This document shows, in pieces, positions 34,233 to 43,082 of a stretch of DNA of 64,000 nucleotides (within the stretch, counting starts at the first letter, position 1; each line of letters opens with the position of its first letter). Origin of the DNA: JAZKFT01 sp963845495. GTDB lineage: Bacteria; Bacteroidota; Bacteroidia; Chitinophagales; Chitinophagaceae. The DNA lies in NCBI GenBank assembly GCA_963845495.1, contig CAWJTH010000079.1:1-64000 (forward strand), in the 5' to 3' direction. The position numbers and the translations under genes are program-made. The notes under the pieces were generated by a model. The model was not told the origin of the DNA. It worked only from the letters and a program-made list of their open reading frames with translations, and searched no databases.

Positions 34233-35837
34233 ATGCCAGAAAAAAAAATCTTTACAGATAGTGGAATCGAAATAAAAGAAGTTTATACCAAACTAACTGA
34301 AGTAAAAAAAGAGATAATAATACCTGCCGAACCGCCATCTGCCAACTGCCAACCGCCATCCGAATTACCCGGCCAATTTCCATATACCCGTGGTATTCAA
34401 CCTAATATGTATCGCGGCAAACTATGGACCATGCGACAATACGCTGGTTTTAGCACAGCCGAGGAAAGCAACAAACGTTACCATTATTTATTAAGCCAAG
34501 GTGTAAGCGGATTAAGCGTAGCTTTTGATTTGCCCACGCAAATCGGTTACGATAGCGACCATCCATTGGCCGAAGGTGAGGTTGGGAAAACGGGTGTTGC
34601 CATCGATAGCATCGAAGACATGCAGCAACTTTTTGCTGGTATCAAACTCGAAAACATCAGTACCAGTATGACCATTAATTCAACAGGGTTTATTTTGTTG
34701 GCGTTTTATGTGGCAATCGCCAAACAACAAGGTGCTGATCTTTCCAAAATAAACGGCACCATACAAAACGATATTTTAAAAGAGTACGCCGCTCGTGGCA
34801 CTTACATTTATCCGCCGCGGCCTTCTATGCGCATCATCACCGATATCTTTGAATGGTGTAGCACCGAGCTGCCAAAGTGGAACACTATTTCTATTTCTGG
34901 CTACCATATCCGCGAAGCGGGGAGCACCGCCGTGCAAGAAATTGCTTTCACGCTAGCCAATGGCAAAGCTTACGTAAAAGCCGCACTGGATAAGGGTTTA
35001 GACATAAATGTATTTGGGAAAAGATTGTCTTTTTTCTTTAATGCCCATAATAATTTGTTTGAAGAAGTGGCCAAGTTTCGGGCTGCCCGCCGCATTTGGG
35101 CAAACACCATGAAGGATTTGGGCGCAACTGATACTAAAGCAATGATGCTACGTTTTCATACGCAAACGGGCGGCAGTACGCTTACGGCGCAGCAGCCGTT
35201 AAACAATATCAGTCGCGTAACCATCCAAACTTTAGCTGCGGTTTTAGGCGGCACACAAAGTTTGCATACCAATGGTTACGACGAAGCTTTAAGTTTGCCC
35301 ACCGAAGCGGCGGCGCAAATTGCGCTTCGTACCCAACAAATTGTAGGCTTTGAAAGCGGCGTAGCCGATACTGCCGATCCGCTAGCCGGCAGTTATTTTG
35401 TGGAAGAATTGACAAATGAAGTTGAAGCAAAAGCCTTGGCATTAATGGCAACTATCGATGCCATGGGTGGTAGTGTAAACGCCATTGAGCAAGGTTTTAT
35501 GCAAGATGAGATTGCAAAAAGCGCTTACGAATACCAACGCCAAATTGAACGCGGCGAAAAAATAATTGTCGGCGTAAATAAATTTACCGTTGAAACCGAA
35601 TTGCCGATCCCAGGCTTTAAAATAGATGACAGCATCCGCATTTTACAAAGCGAAAAATTAGCACGGCTTAAAGCAAAAAGAGACAATGGTAAAGTTGCCT
35701 GTTGCCTTGAAAATATTGAAAAAGCAGCAAAGGACGGCAGCAATTTAATGCCACATGTACTTACCGCCGTTGAAAATTTTTGCACCTTGGGCGAAATTAG
35801 CCATGTGTTACGGGCTGTTTTTGGCGAACATCGGTAA
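34233..35837 (+). CDS. Acyl-CoA mutase, catalytic subunit (methylmalonyl-CoA mutase family)
   Basis: B12-dependent carbon-skeleton mutase catalytic chain, 534 residues. The TIM barrel begins PGQFPYTRGIQPNMYRGKLWTMRQYAGFS, continues with FDLPTQIGYDSDHPLAEGEVGKTGVAI and carries the active-site His in SISGYHIREAGSTAVQEIAF. The C-terminal cobalamin-binding domain (DxHxxG) of full-length mutases is missing, and no separate B12 subunit is in the window, so the partner must be elsewhere. Residues about 32-44 (AEPPSANCQPPSE) come from a CCAACTGCCAACCGCCATC repeat inserted in frame near the N-terminus. The exact acyl-CoA substrate is uncertain. Confidence 0.88.
   Translation: MPEKKIFTDSGIEIKEVYTKLTEVKKEIIIPAEPPSANCQPPSELPGQFPYTRGIQPNMYRGKLWTMRQYAGFSTAEESNKRYHYLLSQGVSGLSVAFDLPTQIGYDSDHPLAEGEVGKTGVAIDSIEDMQQLFAGIKLENISTSMTINSTGFILLAFYVAIAKQQGADLSKINGTIQNDILKEYAARGTYIYPPRPSMRIITDIFEWCSTELPKWNTISISGYHIREAGSTAVQEIAFTLANGKAYVKAALDKGLDINVFGKRLSFFFNAHNNLFEEVAKFRAARRIWANTMKDLGATDTKAMMLRFHTQTGGSTLTAQQPLNNISRVTIQTLAAVLGGTQSLHTNGYDEALSLPTEAAAQIALRTQQIVGFESGVADTADPLAGSYFVEELTNEVEAKALALMATIDAMGGSVNAIEQGFMQDEIAKSAYEYQRQIERGEKIIVGVNKFTVETELPIPGFKIDDSIRILQSEKLARLKAKRDNGKVACCLENIEKAAKDGSNLMPHVLTAVENFCTLGEISHVLRAVFGEHR
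34330..34361. repeat. In-frame CCAACCGCCA repeat inside the mutase gene
   Basis: AACCGCCATCTGCCAACTGC followed by CAACCGCCATCC: the word family found in the flavoprotein gene and odhB, here as the right-arm type only, encoding a Pro/Ser-rich linker. Confidence 0.75.
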
Positions 35838-35871
35838 GCCGTTTCAACTTACCGATGCCTACTTTTTTTAT

Positions 35872-36447
35872 TTAATTGATGGAAGAAATTTTTACGGAAT
35901 GCAACATCCATCCACAAGCTTCGGCCACCGTGTTTTGCTGATTCATGGTTGCTCCATACGAATAAGTGGCGTCGGCAGAGGTATCGATGATCACATTTAT
36001 TACTTGTGAACTTGAAATTGCAATATCTTGAAAAGTACCTGTAGGATATTGAATGACCCTAAATTTGTACACTTTTGAAGTTTGGTTAATGGTTATATTG
36101 AATTCTACCAAATGCTTTTTGCCAGGTTTTAATGGGTAAAACTCCACCTGAACCGCCGGGTTTACAGCCGCTGGAAAAGCTGAACTGAATAAAGCAATAT
36201 TGTTGGAATCACGTGGGTCGGCCAACAACATCATGGGCGCAAAAAAGCTTAAAAAGTTTTTGCCCGACAAAGGTTTGTTGGGGCTTAAAACTACTGGGAG
36301 GTTTAAATCTCTTACAGTTATACCCAGTTTTCTGGCGGATTCAATATCTGTCAACGCAACAGGCACAACATTTAGCACTTGTGGATCAATACCAAGGTTT
36401 TTAAACGCATCTGTGGTAATTGTTGATAATTTGGGGATCGGAAGCAT
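35872..36447 (-). CDS. Hypothetical protein
   Basis: Protein of 191 residues that I do not recognise. It has no signal peptide or membrane helix. The first 50 residues are helical (TITTDAFKNLGIDPQVLNV...), and the rest is rich in beta-prone segments (VQVEFYPLKPGKKHLVEFNITI, KVYKFRVIQYPTGTFQDIAIS). It lies alone, converging on the mutase gene, in a region of otherwise well-known housekeeping genes. Confidence 0.65.
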   Translation of the reverse strand: MLPIPKLSTITTDAFKNLGIDPQVLNVVPVALTDIESARKLGITVRDLNLPVVLSPNKPLSGKNFLSFFAPMMLLADPRDSNNIALFSSAFPAAVNPAVQVEFYPLKPGKKHLVEFNITINQTSKVYKFRVIQYPTGTFQDIAISSSQVINVIIDTSADATYSYGATMNQQNTVAEACGWMLHSVKISSIN

Positions 36448-36529
36448 AGATCGATTTTAGATTTAGTGAATGAAAACCTAAAATAATACTTTAATCCAGT
36501 GTTTCAAATTTATTTCAGCACTTATATAA

Positions 36530-37207
36530 TCAATCTTCCAAGATGTCCGGTCTTCTTTCTTTGGTGCGTTGAATGCTTTGCTCGTGCCGCCATTCTTCAA
36601 TTTTTTTAGGGTCGCCACTTAGTAAGATATCCGGCACTTTCCAACCGCGAAATTCTGCGGGACGTGTATAAACGGGCGGTGCCAATAAATTATCTTGAAA
36701 AGAATCAAACAAGGCTGAAGTCTCATCGTTTAAAACGCCTGGTAGCAATCGACCAATCGCATCAACCATAACTGCAGCACCCAATTCGCCACCGCTTAGC
36801 ACATAATCGCCAATCGATATTTCTTTGGTTACAAATTGGTCGCGTATGCGCTGGTCAATGCCTTTATAATGACCGCAAATCAGCATCAGGTTTTCTTGCA
36901 TGCTCAATTTGTTGGCCATTTTTTGGTTAAAAGTTTCGCCATCGGGCGTTAAGTAAATAATCTCATCGTATTTTCTTTCGGCTGTGAGCGATTCGATGGC
37001 GTTGGCCAACGGTTCGCACATCATTACCATGCCGGCACCGCCCCCAAATTGATAATCATCTACCATACCATATTTGTTCAATGCCCATTTACGCAATTGG
37101 TGCGTATTCACTTCCAGCAAACCTTTTTCCTGCGCACGTTTCATTATGCTGTGCGCAAAAGGGCTTTCTAGTAATTCGGGTAAAACGGTAATGATATCGA
37201 TACGCAT
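36530..37207 (-). CDS. trmD: tRNA (guanine-N1-)-methyltransferase TrmD
   Basis: Methylates G37 at N1 in tRNAs with G at position 36, preventing frameshifts. It has 225 residues from the Met at 37207 (MRIDIITVLPELLESPFAHS). The knotted SPOUT core shows DYQFGGGAGMVMMCEP, LICGHYKGIDQRI and SIGDYVLSGGELGAAVMVDAIGRLLPGVL. The frame is open upstream into a GGATAATGG repeat, which is not coding. Normal for the family. Confidence 0.96.
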   Translation of the reverse strand: MRIDIITVLPELLESPFAHSIMKRAQEKGLLEVNTHQLRKWALNKYGMVDDYQFGGGAGMVMMCEPLANAIESLTAERKYDEIIYLTPDGETFNQKMANKLSMQENLMLICGHYKGIDQRIRDQFVTKEISIGDYVLSGGELGAAVMVDAIGRLLPGVLNDETSALFDSFQDNLLAPPVYTRPAEFRGWKVPDILLSGDPKKIEEWRHEQSIQRTKERRPDILED

Positions 37208-37352
37208 GTTTAATAATGGATAATGGGTTAATTGATAATGGATAATTTGAATGGATAATGGGTTGACATACAATAAATAATTTCACAGGTAGCAAGGACT
37301 GCAAACAGCAGCAGCCCCATTATCCATTATAAATTACCCCATTATCCATTAT
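37208..37352. repeat. GGATAATGG stuttered palindrome
   Basis: Left part repeats AATAATGGATAATGGGTTAA and ATTGATAATGGATAATTTG; right part (37318-37355) gives the complement CCCCATTATCCATTATAAAT. The middle is a GCAAGGACTGCAAACAGCAGCAG stretch. Same word family as at 24,330. Confidence 0.8.
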
Positions 37353-37742
37353 TTATTCTCCGTCTAAAACATCCCCAATATCCCTTCTGTCTTTTTTTGT
37401 GGGGCGGCCTATTTTGCTCAGTCTTTTACCGGTTTCAAAAGCTGACGGCTGAAATTTTACAACACTTTTATCTTCTTCGGGTGTTATGTCTTCGTAATGT
37501 TTAATGGCTTCGGCATAAGGCAAACGGTGGTCGACCAAGGCAGTTACTTTTACTACCCATTTTCTGGCTTCTGTGCGCACATCAAATACATCGCCAACAT
37601 TTACCGATTTGGCCGGTTTTATAACCACCCCGTTTAGTTTTACCTTGTTACGTTCGCAGGCTTCCGCGGCAATGCTGCGTGTTTTAAATATGCGGATGGA
37701 CCACAAATATTTATCGGCCCTTATTTTTTCCTTTGCTTCCAT
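37353..37742 (-). CDS. S4 RNA-binding protein, Hsp15-like
   Basis: Small cytosolic protein of 129 residues with an N-terminal S4 domain (about 8-70): IRADKYLWSIRIFKTRSIAAEACERNKVKLNGVVIKPAKSV. The C-terminus is basic (GRPTKKDRRDIGDVLD). Relatives (HslR/Hsp15) bind stalled 50S subunits that still carry nascent chains. It is the upstream neighbour of trmD on the same strand, separated by a palindromic repeat. Confidence 0.88.
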   Translation of the reverse strand: MEAKEKIRADKYLWSIRIFKTRSIAAEACERNKVKLNGVVIKPAKSVNVGDVFDVRTEARKWVVKVTALVDHRLPYAEAIKHYEDITPEEDKSVVKFQPSAFETGKRLSKIGRPTKKDRRDIGDVLDGE

Positions 37743-38067
37743 TTTACAGCTTCAAACAATTTTGAAGTGCAAAAATAATAGTCATTGGGCCATTTGTCAT
37801 TAAGTCGTTGTGGTATGCTTAAACAATGTTATCTGTAACATTTCATTGTTAAGTTATTTGGGAAAATCCCAAAAATCAATTTAATCATTTTATCTCGGTT
37901 CAGGCAAAAAAATTAGGGCTACTAGAAAGCAGCCCCGCTATTTAACACCAAGAAAACAAAAAGAATTTTAGTACATTTCAATCGCCTTGTCTAGGCTTTT
38001 TTTGAAACTATGTGCAATTTATAGACATACGTTGTCATCGGTTGTCAACCTTACATTTATTAATTTA
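37743..38067. other. Gap without recognised features
   Basis: 325 bases between two minus-strand genes. It contains a GTCATTGGGCCATTTGTCATT short repeat near 37,785 and an AGGGCTACTAGAAAGCAGCCC hairpin near 37,916. Nothing else seen. Confidence 0.5.
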
Positions 38068-39144
38068 TTATTTTGATTTAGTCGCATAATTAGATTGATA
38101 ATCAAGCGTTTCACGAGTGTAAGTTTCCGTTATAGACTGTAAGGTTTCTATTACCTTTTCTTTTAATACTAGAGGCGCTATCACTTTTACATTATTTAAG
38201 AAAAAAAGGATAAACGCAATTAATTCACGGTTTATGCCACAATGCAAATGAATTAATTTATTTCCGTTTCCAAGTTGTTCAAAACTTTGCGTGGTGTGCC
38301 AAAACATGGTTGAGATATAATTGCCCATAAAGCCGGCCACTTCAATCGTAATATCATAAATATTATCGTCGTAATTGTGCGCCACACCAAAATGAGTAGA
38401 TAAATAAGTGGCTAATTCAGCTTGGTATTTGGTGGGGTTAAAATCAATATTGGTGATCGACGATTCCAAAATTGAATTAAAAGGAAGGATTACAATTTTT
38501 TCTACATCGGGGCTGTACGTGCAGATATACAACAAACCAGAGTGGTGCAATAACTTAATGGGGCAAACCAGAATATCTTTATCAAAATTGGGTGGAAAAT
38601 ATTGCGGGTCAAAATTGATGGCCTCCACTTTTATTTTTCGGTGGTTTTGGATGGCCCAAATAATATCTTCTAAAAAAACATGGTCCTTTTCGTCGTAAAT
38701 CGCATCGCGGTAATTGCTGCGTAAAAAGCTGTTATCGTGTACATCTACATTTGTTTGGAACCTGCTTTTGCTAAGTGCTTCGTAAATAACCCGATCAAAT
38801 TTTTCTAGCGATGTTGCCCTTGGGCCGATTAGCGATTGCGGTATAAAATTCCGGATAAAATAATAAGTGTTGATATCGAACTGGGTAAGCGAATTAGACG
38901 ATTTGTCAAATTCAATTTTCCAAACCTTTTTATTTTTCTCGCCTTCGTAAACGGTCATCTTTTCGCCTTGGAACTGAACTGTTTTTTCAAGGTCGTCTAA
39001 ATACCTGTACAGCGATCGTTTTGATATTTTTATGCCCCGTCTTCCTGTCCATTGATACAACACATCCAGCGTTACGGGTGATTGGCGAAGCCTGTTATAT
39101 ATCCGTAACAGGTTTACAGCCTTGGAAGATTGGTTGTCGTTCAT
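38068..39144 (-). CDS. WYL-domain transcriptional regulator
   Basis: Regulator of 358 residues. An N-terminal winged helix (LLRIYNRLRQSPVTLDVLYQWTGRRGIKISKRSLYRYLDDLE) precedes a WYL-type ligand-sensing domain (HRKIKVEAINFDP...CPIKLLHHSGLLYICTY) and a C-terminal WCX-like extension. The WYL tripeptide itself is not strict (LLYIC in its place), as in many divergent members. WYL regulators often bind nucleic acid or nucleotides; the target here is unknown. It is a single gene. Confidence 0.8.
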   Translation of the reverse strand: MNDNQSSKAVNLLRIYNRLRQSPVTLDVLYQWTGRRGIKISKRSLYRYLDDLEKTVQFQGEKMTVYEGEKNKKVWKIEFDKSSNSLTQFDINTYYFIRNFIPQSLIGPRATSLEKFDRVIYEALSKSRFQTNVDVHDNSFLRSNYRDAIYDEKDHVFLEDIIWAIQNHRKIKVEAINFDPQYFPPNFDKDILVCPIKLLHHSGLLYICTYSPDVEKIVILPFNSILESSITNIDFNPTKYQAELATYLSTHFGVAHNYDDNIYDITIEVAGFMGNYISTMFWHTTQSFEQLGNGNKLIHLHCGINRELIAFILFFLNNVKVIAPLVLKEKVIETLQSITETYTRETLDYQSNYATKSK

Positions 39145-39316
39145 ATTTTCTTGGTATGTATGTAATTAATTAAGGACATTACCGCAAAAATCACAAACCT
39201 TTTATTTGATTTTCACAATTTTCACCTAAAACCACATAGTAATGATATAGTTGGTGTAAAATAAGCACAAAAATAAATTATACCATTGCTAAATAAGGTT
39301 AAAGCCATTTCAAGTA

Positions 39317-39418
39317 ATTAGGTAAATAGGTAATTGGGTAATTGAGTAAATGCCCGATCTCGTTCTTAAATTCTTTTAAACTACTTATTTACTCAATTAC
39401 CCAATTACCTATTTACTT
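39317..39418. repeat. GGTAATTGGGTAATT stuttered palindrome
   Basis: Left arm repeats AATTAGGTAAATAGGTAATTGG and GGTAATTGAGTAAAT; right arm gives ACTCAATTACCCAATTACCT and ATTTACTT, the complement. It fills the gap between the WYL gene and the methyltransferase gene. Related words at 30,437 and 50,318. Confidence 0.8.
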
Positions 39419-40590
39419 GCCTTTGGCGCTTTCTTAAAAACAGCGATAAACATAGTATCAGCTTTGTTTTCGTAGCCTTTTAAATATTGTTGTTGCAGCA
39501 GCGTTAAACCATGCTGTTGCAAATATTTTACTACGCCGCCATTTTCTTTTTCAAAAACCGAGCAAGTAATGTAAATAAAATAGCCCCGGCTGCGCAAATG
39601 CGGCAATGCGTTTTTAACGATATTTTTTTGCCGTACGGCAAATGCATCTATTTCTTTCGGGTCGAAAAAAAACAATTCCTCGGGCGTGCGTGCCCAGGTG
39701 CCACTGCCCGTGCAAGGCACATCGGCCACAATCCAATCGAAATAACGGTGGGTGGCAATATCGATTGGCTTGGTAAGATCGGCCGTGAAAGACCGGTAAT
39801 TTTTGATGCCAACAGCTTGAAAACGTTTGTGCAAATTTTCTAAAATGGATAATCGAATGTCAGAAACCGTAATTTCCAACCCGGGATATAAATCGTTCAG
39901 CATAATTGTTTTACCGCCGCTGGCGGCGCAACAATCCCAATAAAAAGTATTGAAAAGCGGCTTTTTAATGATTGATTTTACAACTTGTCCGGTTTGCTGC
40001 GAACTATAATCTTGCACCACGGCTTCTTTATCCAATGTCAAAATTTCGTCTACCTTGGTGCCGTTTGGTAGTTCCACACAATTATGATCCAGCAATTTAA
40101 AATCAACGTTTGCAGCCATTAATTTTTTCATGGCATCGTTAAAACCGGTTGGCCGCAAGCGGATAAATAAATTGGGTTGTTGTAAATGATTGAACGAAAA
40201 TTTTTCTTTATCAACCTCCGCTCCTATTTCATCCTGAAAAGGAAAAATCAATTCAGCATGTACAACGATTCCGGCAAGTGCAGCTTTGGTATTTAAATCG
40301 CTTGTTACTGCTTCATTCCATTCTGGTTTTAGATCGACCAATAAACTGCTGGGGTTATTCTCGCAAATAAAATGCGACAACAAAATCCCATCATTCAACG
40401 GCATCTTTTCATGGGTTTTATTCAGCCGAAAGTATTGATAGCACAGCGTTATAACCCATTTTCTATCCTTACTACCAAATTTTTTTTCTTGTGCAAAAAA
40501 CTGCTTTAAGTAAACCGCCAACGGCAATTTACCATCGTATTTTTCAATGATGGAAACGGCTGAATTAATATAAGAATGATAGCGGGACAA
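39409..40590 (-). CDS. NOL1/NOP2/sun family RNA cytosine-5 methyltransferase
   Basis: Predicted 5-methylcytosine RNA methyltransferase, 393 residues. The SAM-binding motif I is DCCAASGGKT, motif IV ADVPCTGSGTWARTPEE holds the release Cys, and motif VI YITCSVFEKENGG holds the nucleophile Cys. The N-terminal 100 residues look like the RsmB NusB-like domain but are shortened. The target (16S rRNA C967, as RsmB, or another site) cannot be decided. The last codons overlap a palindromic repeat. Confidence 0.88.
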   Translation of the reverse strand: MSRYHSYINSAVSIIEKYDGKLPLAVYLKQFFAQEKKFGSKDRKWVITLCYQYFRLNKTHEKMPLNDGILLSHFICENNPSSLLVDLKPEWNEAVTSDLNTKAALAGIVVHAELIFPFQDEIGAEVDKEKFSFNHLQQPNLFIRLRPTGFNDAMKKLMAANVDFKLLDHNCVELPNGTKVDEILTLDKEAVVQDYSSQQTGQVVKSIIKKPLFNTFYWDCCAASGGKTIMLNDLYPGLEITVSDIRLSILENLHKRFQAVGIKNYRSFTADLTKPIDIATHRYFDWIVADVPCTGSGTWARTPEELFFFDPKEIDAFAVRQKNIVKNALPHLRSRGYFIYITCSVFEKENGGVVKYLQQHGLTLLQQQYLKGYENKADTMFIAVFKKAPKASK

Positions 40591-40650
40591 AAGAAAAGTA
40601 GTTAGTATTTAGATATTGGTATTTAGACAGGACAAATAAAATTAGGAATT

Positions 40651-40679
40651 AAAAAGCCGGAGTTTTCACTCCAGCTTTG
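40651..40679 (-). terminator. Terminator of the lipoprotein gene at 40.7 kb
   Basis: AAAGCCGGAGT / ACTCCAGCTTT stem, T-run on the minus strand. Confidence 0.75.
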
Positions 40680-40699
40680 TGATAATATAAAAGGATTTT

Positions 40700-41602
40700 T
40701 TACTGATAATAATAGGTTGCCTTTCTTGTTGTATTGTCAGATGTATTTTTAATTACTGCCGTTGCCGGTTTATTGGCCGAGTTATAAGTATATGTATAAC
40801 TTAATGAAAAGTTTGTGGATGATGCTAACAGATTACTGAAAGCCAAAGATGTATTATTATTGACAGATTCTGGAGCCGACCAAATGATTGGCGCATCTAC
40901 ACCGCATTGAACCGGGTTAACATTACTGTCGTAAGTGAAAGCATAATTTGCGATGTTGGTGAAACTTGCCGTAGTAGCACTATAAGAATAAGCTGTCATT
41001 GTTGTAAACTGGCTACCGGTATAAGCATAGTCATATCGCAATGCTGGCACATAAGTCGGGCTAATAACATTACTCATTTGATAATGAATGGTTTGGGTAA
41101 ACTTTCCTGTTGCATCATACACAAATACCGAACTATCTGAATTGCTAATCCCGAAATACGACAATACTACAACCGCATATTTATAATGGCTTGTAGTTGC
41201 ATCGTAACCAACTTTTGTAACCGTACTGTCTATCCCTTGCTGTGTTAATGCGTCTGCTTTTTCTATCACTTGCGTAATAATTCCATTTGCATTACGGGTA
41301 TAATTAAAAAGTGTGTTGATGCTGCTTCCTGCTACCGGACTTCCTATAGTTCGCATACTTGTTAAGCGTTTGGCCGCATCATAACCATAATAAGTAATGC
41401 TTGAATCGGTAGCATTTGTTCCGCCCCTAATATCAACTTTTACCAATAAGCCATTAGGGTTGCCGGTACTACCGGTTCCGGTTCCACTTGTTCCGGTAGT
41501 ATCGGTAGTCAATATTTCACTTGAAATTTCCTTTTGGCAAGATGTAAAAAAACTAGCGACAACCATACCCAAGCAGATAATCTTAATCCCAATCTTCGTC
41601 AT
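40700..41602 (-). CDS. Hypothetical lipoprotein, DUF4595/YD-repeat-like
   Basis: Lipoprotein of 300 residues. Signal MTKIGIKIICLGMVVASFFTSC (Cys22) is followed by a Thr/Gly/Ser linker (TTDTTGTSGTGTGSTGNP) and a beta-rich body with repeated Tyr-Asp motifs (YYGYDAAKRLTSM, VFVYDATGKFTQT, FTYDSNVNPVQC), like Bacteroidota surface lipoproteins of the DUF4595 type. Function unknown. It is a single gene with its own terminator. Confidence 0.7.
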   Translation of the reverse strand: MTKIGIKIICLGMVVASFFTSCQKEISSEILTTDTTGTSGTGTGSTGNPNGLLVKVDIRGGTNATDSSITYYGYDAAKRLTSMRTIGSPVAGSSINTLFNYTRNANGIITQVIEKADALTQQGIDSTVTKVGYDATTSHYKYAVVVLSYFGISNSDSSVFVYDATGKFTQTIHYQMSNVISPTYVPALRYDYAYTGSQFTTMTAYSYSATTASFTNIANYAFTYDSNVNPVQCGVDAPIIWSAPESVNNNTSLAFSNLLASSTNFSLSYTYTYNSANKPATAVIKNTSDNTTRKATYYYQ

Positions 41603-41697
41603 ACTTCATTTGTGTTTGTGTTAATCTTAAAAGTGCAAGTGAAGGCTGCTCTCAATAAAGATTAAAAAACGTTTTAAATAATTCTAATTTTTGAACC

Positions 41698-42957
41698 TTA
41701 CAATTCCAACAAAGCCTTTACAGGATCTTTACCAAACAACAATTGTTCGGGGTTTTCCAAGTAATTTTTTACGGCGACCAAAAAGCTAACCGATTCACGG
41801 CCATCGATGATCCTGTGGTCGTAACTTAATGCCAAATACATCATTGGCCTAATAACCACTTGGCCGTTAATTGCCATTGGTCTTTCTTGAATTTTGTGCA
41901 TGCCCAAAATAGCGCTTTGCGGAATATTGATGATCGGCGTACTCATTAAGCTACCAAAAACACCACCGTTGGTAATGGTGAAAGTTCCGCCTGTCATTTC
42001 TTCGATGCTTAATTTATTGTCACGGGCTTTGCCGGCCAATTTTACCACGGCTTGCTCAATGCCAGCCATGCTTAAACTTTCTGCATTGCGGATAACTGGA
42101 ACCACTAAACCTTTTGGCGCACTTACGGCAATGCTGATGTCGCAATAATTATGATAAATGATGCTATCGCCATCCAAATAAGCATTTACCGAAGGCCAAT
42201 CTTGCAAAGCAAAACAAACGGCTTTGGTAAAAAAGCTCATGAAACCTAAGCCTACACCATGTTTTTTAGTGAAAGCATCTTTGTAGGTTTTACGCAGCTC
42301 CATTATTTTACCCATGTCCACTTCGTTAAACGTAGTGAGCATGGCGGTGGTATTTTTGGCTTCCACCAAACGACGGCTGATGGTTTTGCGGAGGTTGCTT
42401 AGTTTTTCAGGCTTGTCTTCCCTGCTAAATAATGGTTTGCCAATGGCACGGCCAGGGTTTTGCAAAGCATCCAACACATCCTGCTTCATAATTTTACCAC
42501 GGTCGCCGCTTGGGGTAATGTTCGATGTATCAACCTTTTTATCGGCAATCATAGCTGCAGCTACGGGCGTAGCCTTAACATCAGGGTTGGCAGTTGATGG
42601 TTGGCGGTTGGCGGTTTCTGTGGCCACTGGTTGCGAAACGGTAACAGAAGGAGCCGATACGGGTGCGCTTTCAGCCTTAGGCTTTTCGCTTTCAGCTTTT
42701 GGCGCTCCTTCAGGTTTTGCTGCCTCGGTATCAATTTCTGCGGCAACATCGCCAATCAATAATGTATCGCCTTCTTTAGCAACGGTTTTTAGCACACCGG
42801 CTTTTTCAGCATTTATTTCAAAAGTGGCTTTTTCGCTTTCTAATTCGGCAATCACTTCGTCACGCTCCACATAATCGCCATCTTTTTTCAACCATTTTAC
42901 CAGCGTTACCTCGCTGATGCTTTCGCCTACCGTAGGTACTTTTATCTCTAGTGCCAT
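41698..42957 (-). CDS. odhB: 2-oxoglutarate dehydrogenase E2 (dihydrolipoyl succinyltransferase)
   Basis: Core enzyme of the 2-oxoglutarate dehydrogenase complex; transfers succinyl from lipoate to CoA. It has 419 residues. The lipoyl domain (1-77) has Lys43 in LESEKATFE. The linker is followed by a peripheral-subunit-binding domain (AAAMIADKKVDTSNITPSGDRGKIMKQDV) and the catalytic domain ending with DHRIIDGRE. Residues about 115-125 (TANRQPSTANP) come from a TTGGCGGTTGGCGG-type repeat in the linker. No E1 or E3 gene is adjacent, so it is separated from its partners. Confidence 0.95.
   Translation of the reverse strand: MALEIKVPTVGESISEVTLVKWLKKDGDYVERDEVIAELESEKATFEINAEKAGVLKTVAKEGDTLLIGDVAAEIDTEAAKPEGAPKAESEKPKAESAPVSAPSVTVSQPVATETANRQPSTANPDVKATPVAAAMIADKKVDTSNITPSGDRGKIMKQDVLDALQNPGRAIGKPLFSREDKPEKLSNLRKTISRRLVEAKNTTAMLTTFNEVDMGKIMELRKTYKDAFTKKHGVGLGFMSFFTKAVCFALQDWPSVNAYLDGDSIIYHNYCDISIAVSAPKGLVVPVIRNAESLSMAGIEQAVVKLAGKARDNKLSIEEMTGGTFTITNGGVFGSLMSTPIINIPQSAILGMHKIQERPMAINGQVVIRPMMYLALSYDHRIIDGRESVSFLVAVKNYLENPEQLLFGKDPVKALLEL
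42586..42615. repeat. In-frame GGTTGGCGG repeat inside odhB
   Basis: GTTGGCAGTTGATGGTTGG followed by CGGTTGGCGG, on the coding strand a CCAACCGCCAACCATCAACTG-type word run. It encodes TANRQPSTAN in the E2 linker. Same family as 5084-5160 and 34330-34361. Confidence 0.8.
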
Positions 42958-43082
42958 TGAAACAGGTTATTTTTTAGTGGAGCAAATTTCAGGAAAAATA
43001 ACATTGAAATTCAATCTAGTTTTTTTAAAGTGAATAAAAGAACTGTAGTATTTCCATTTCTGAACCCAAAACACCGTATTTT

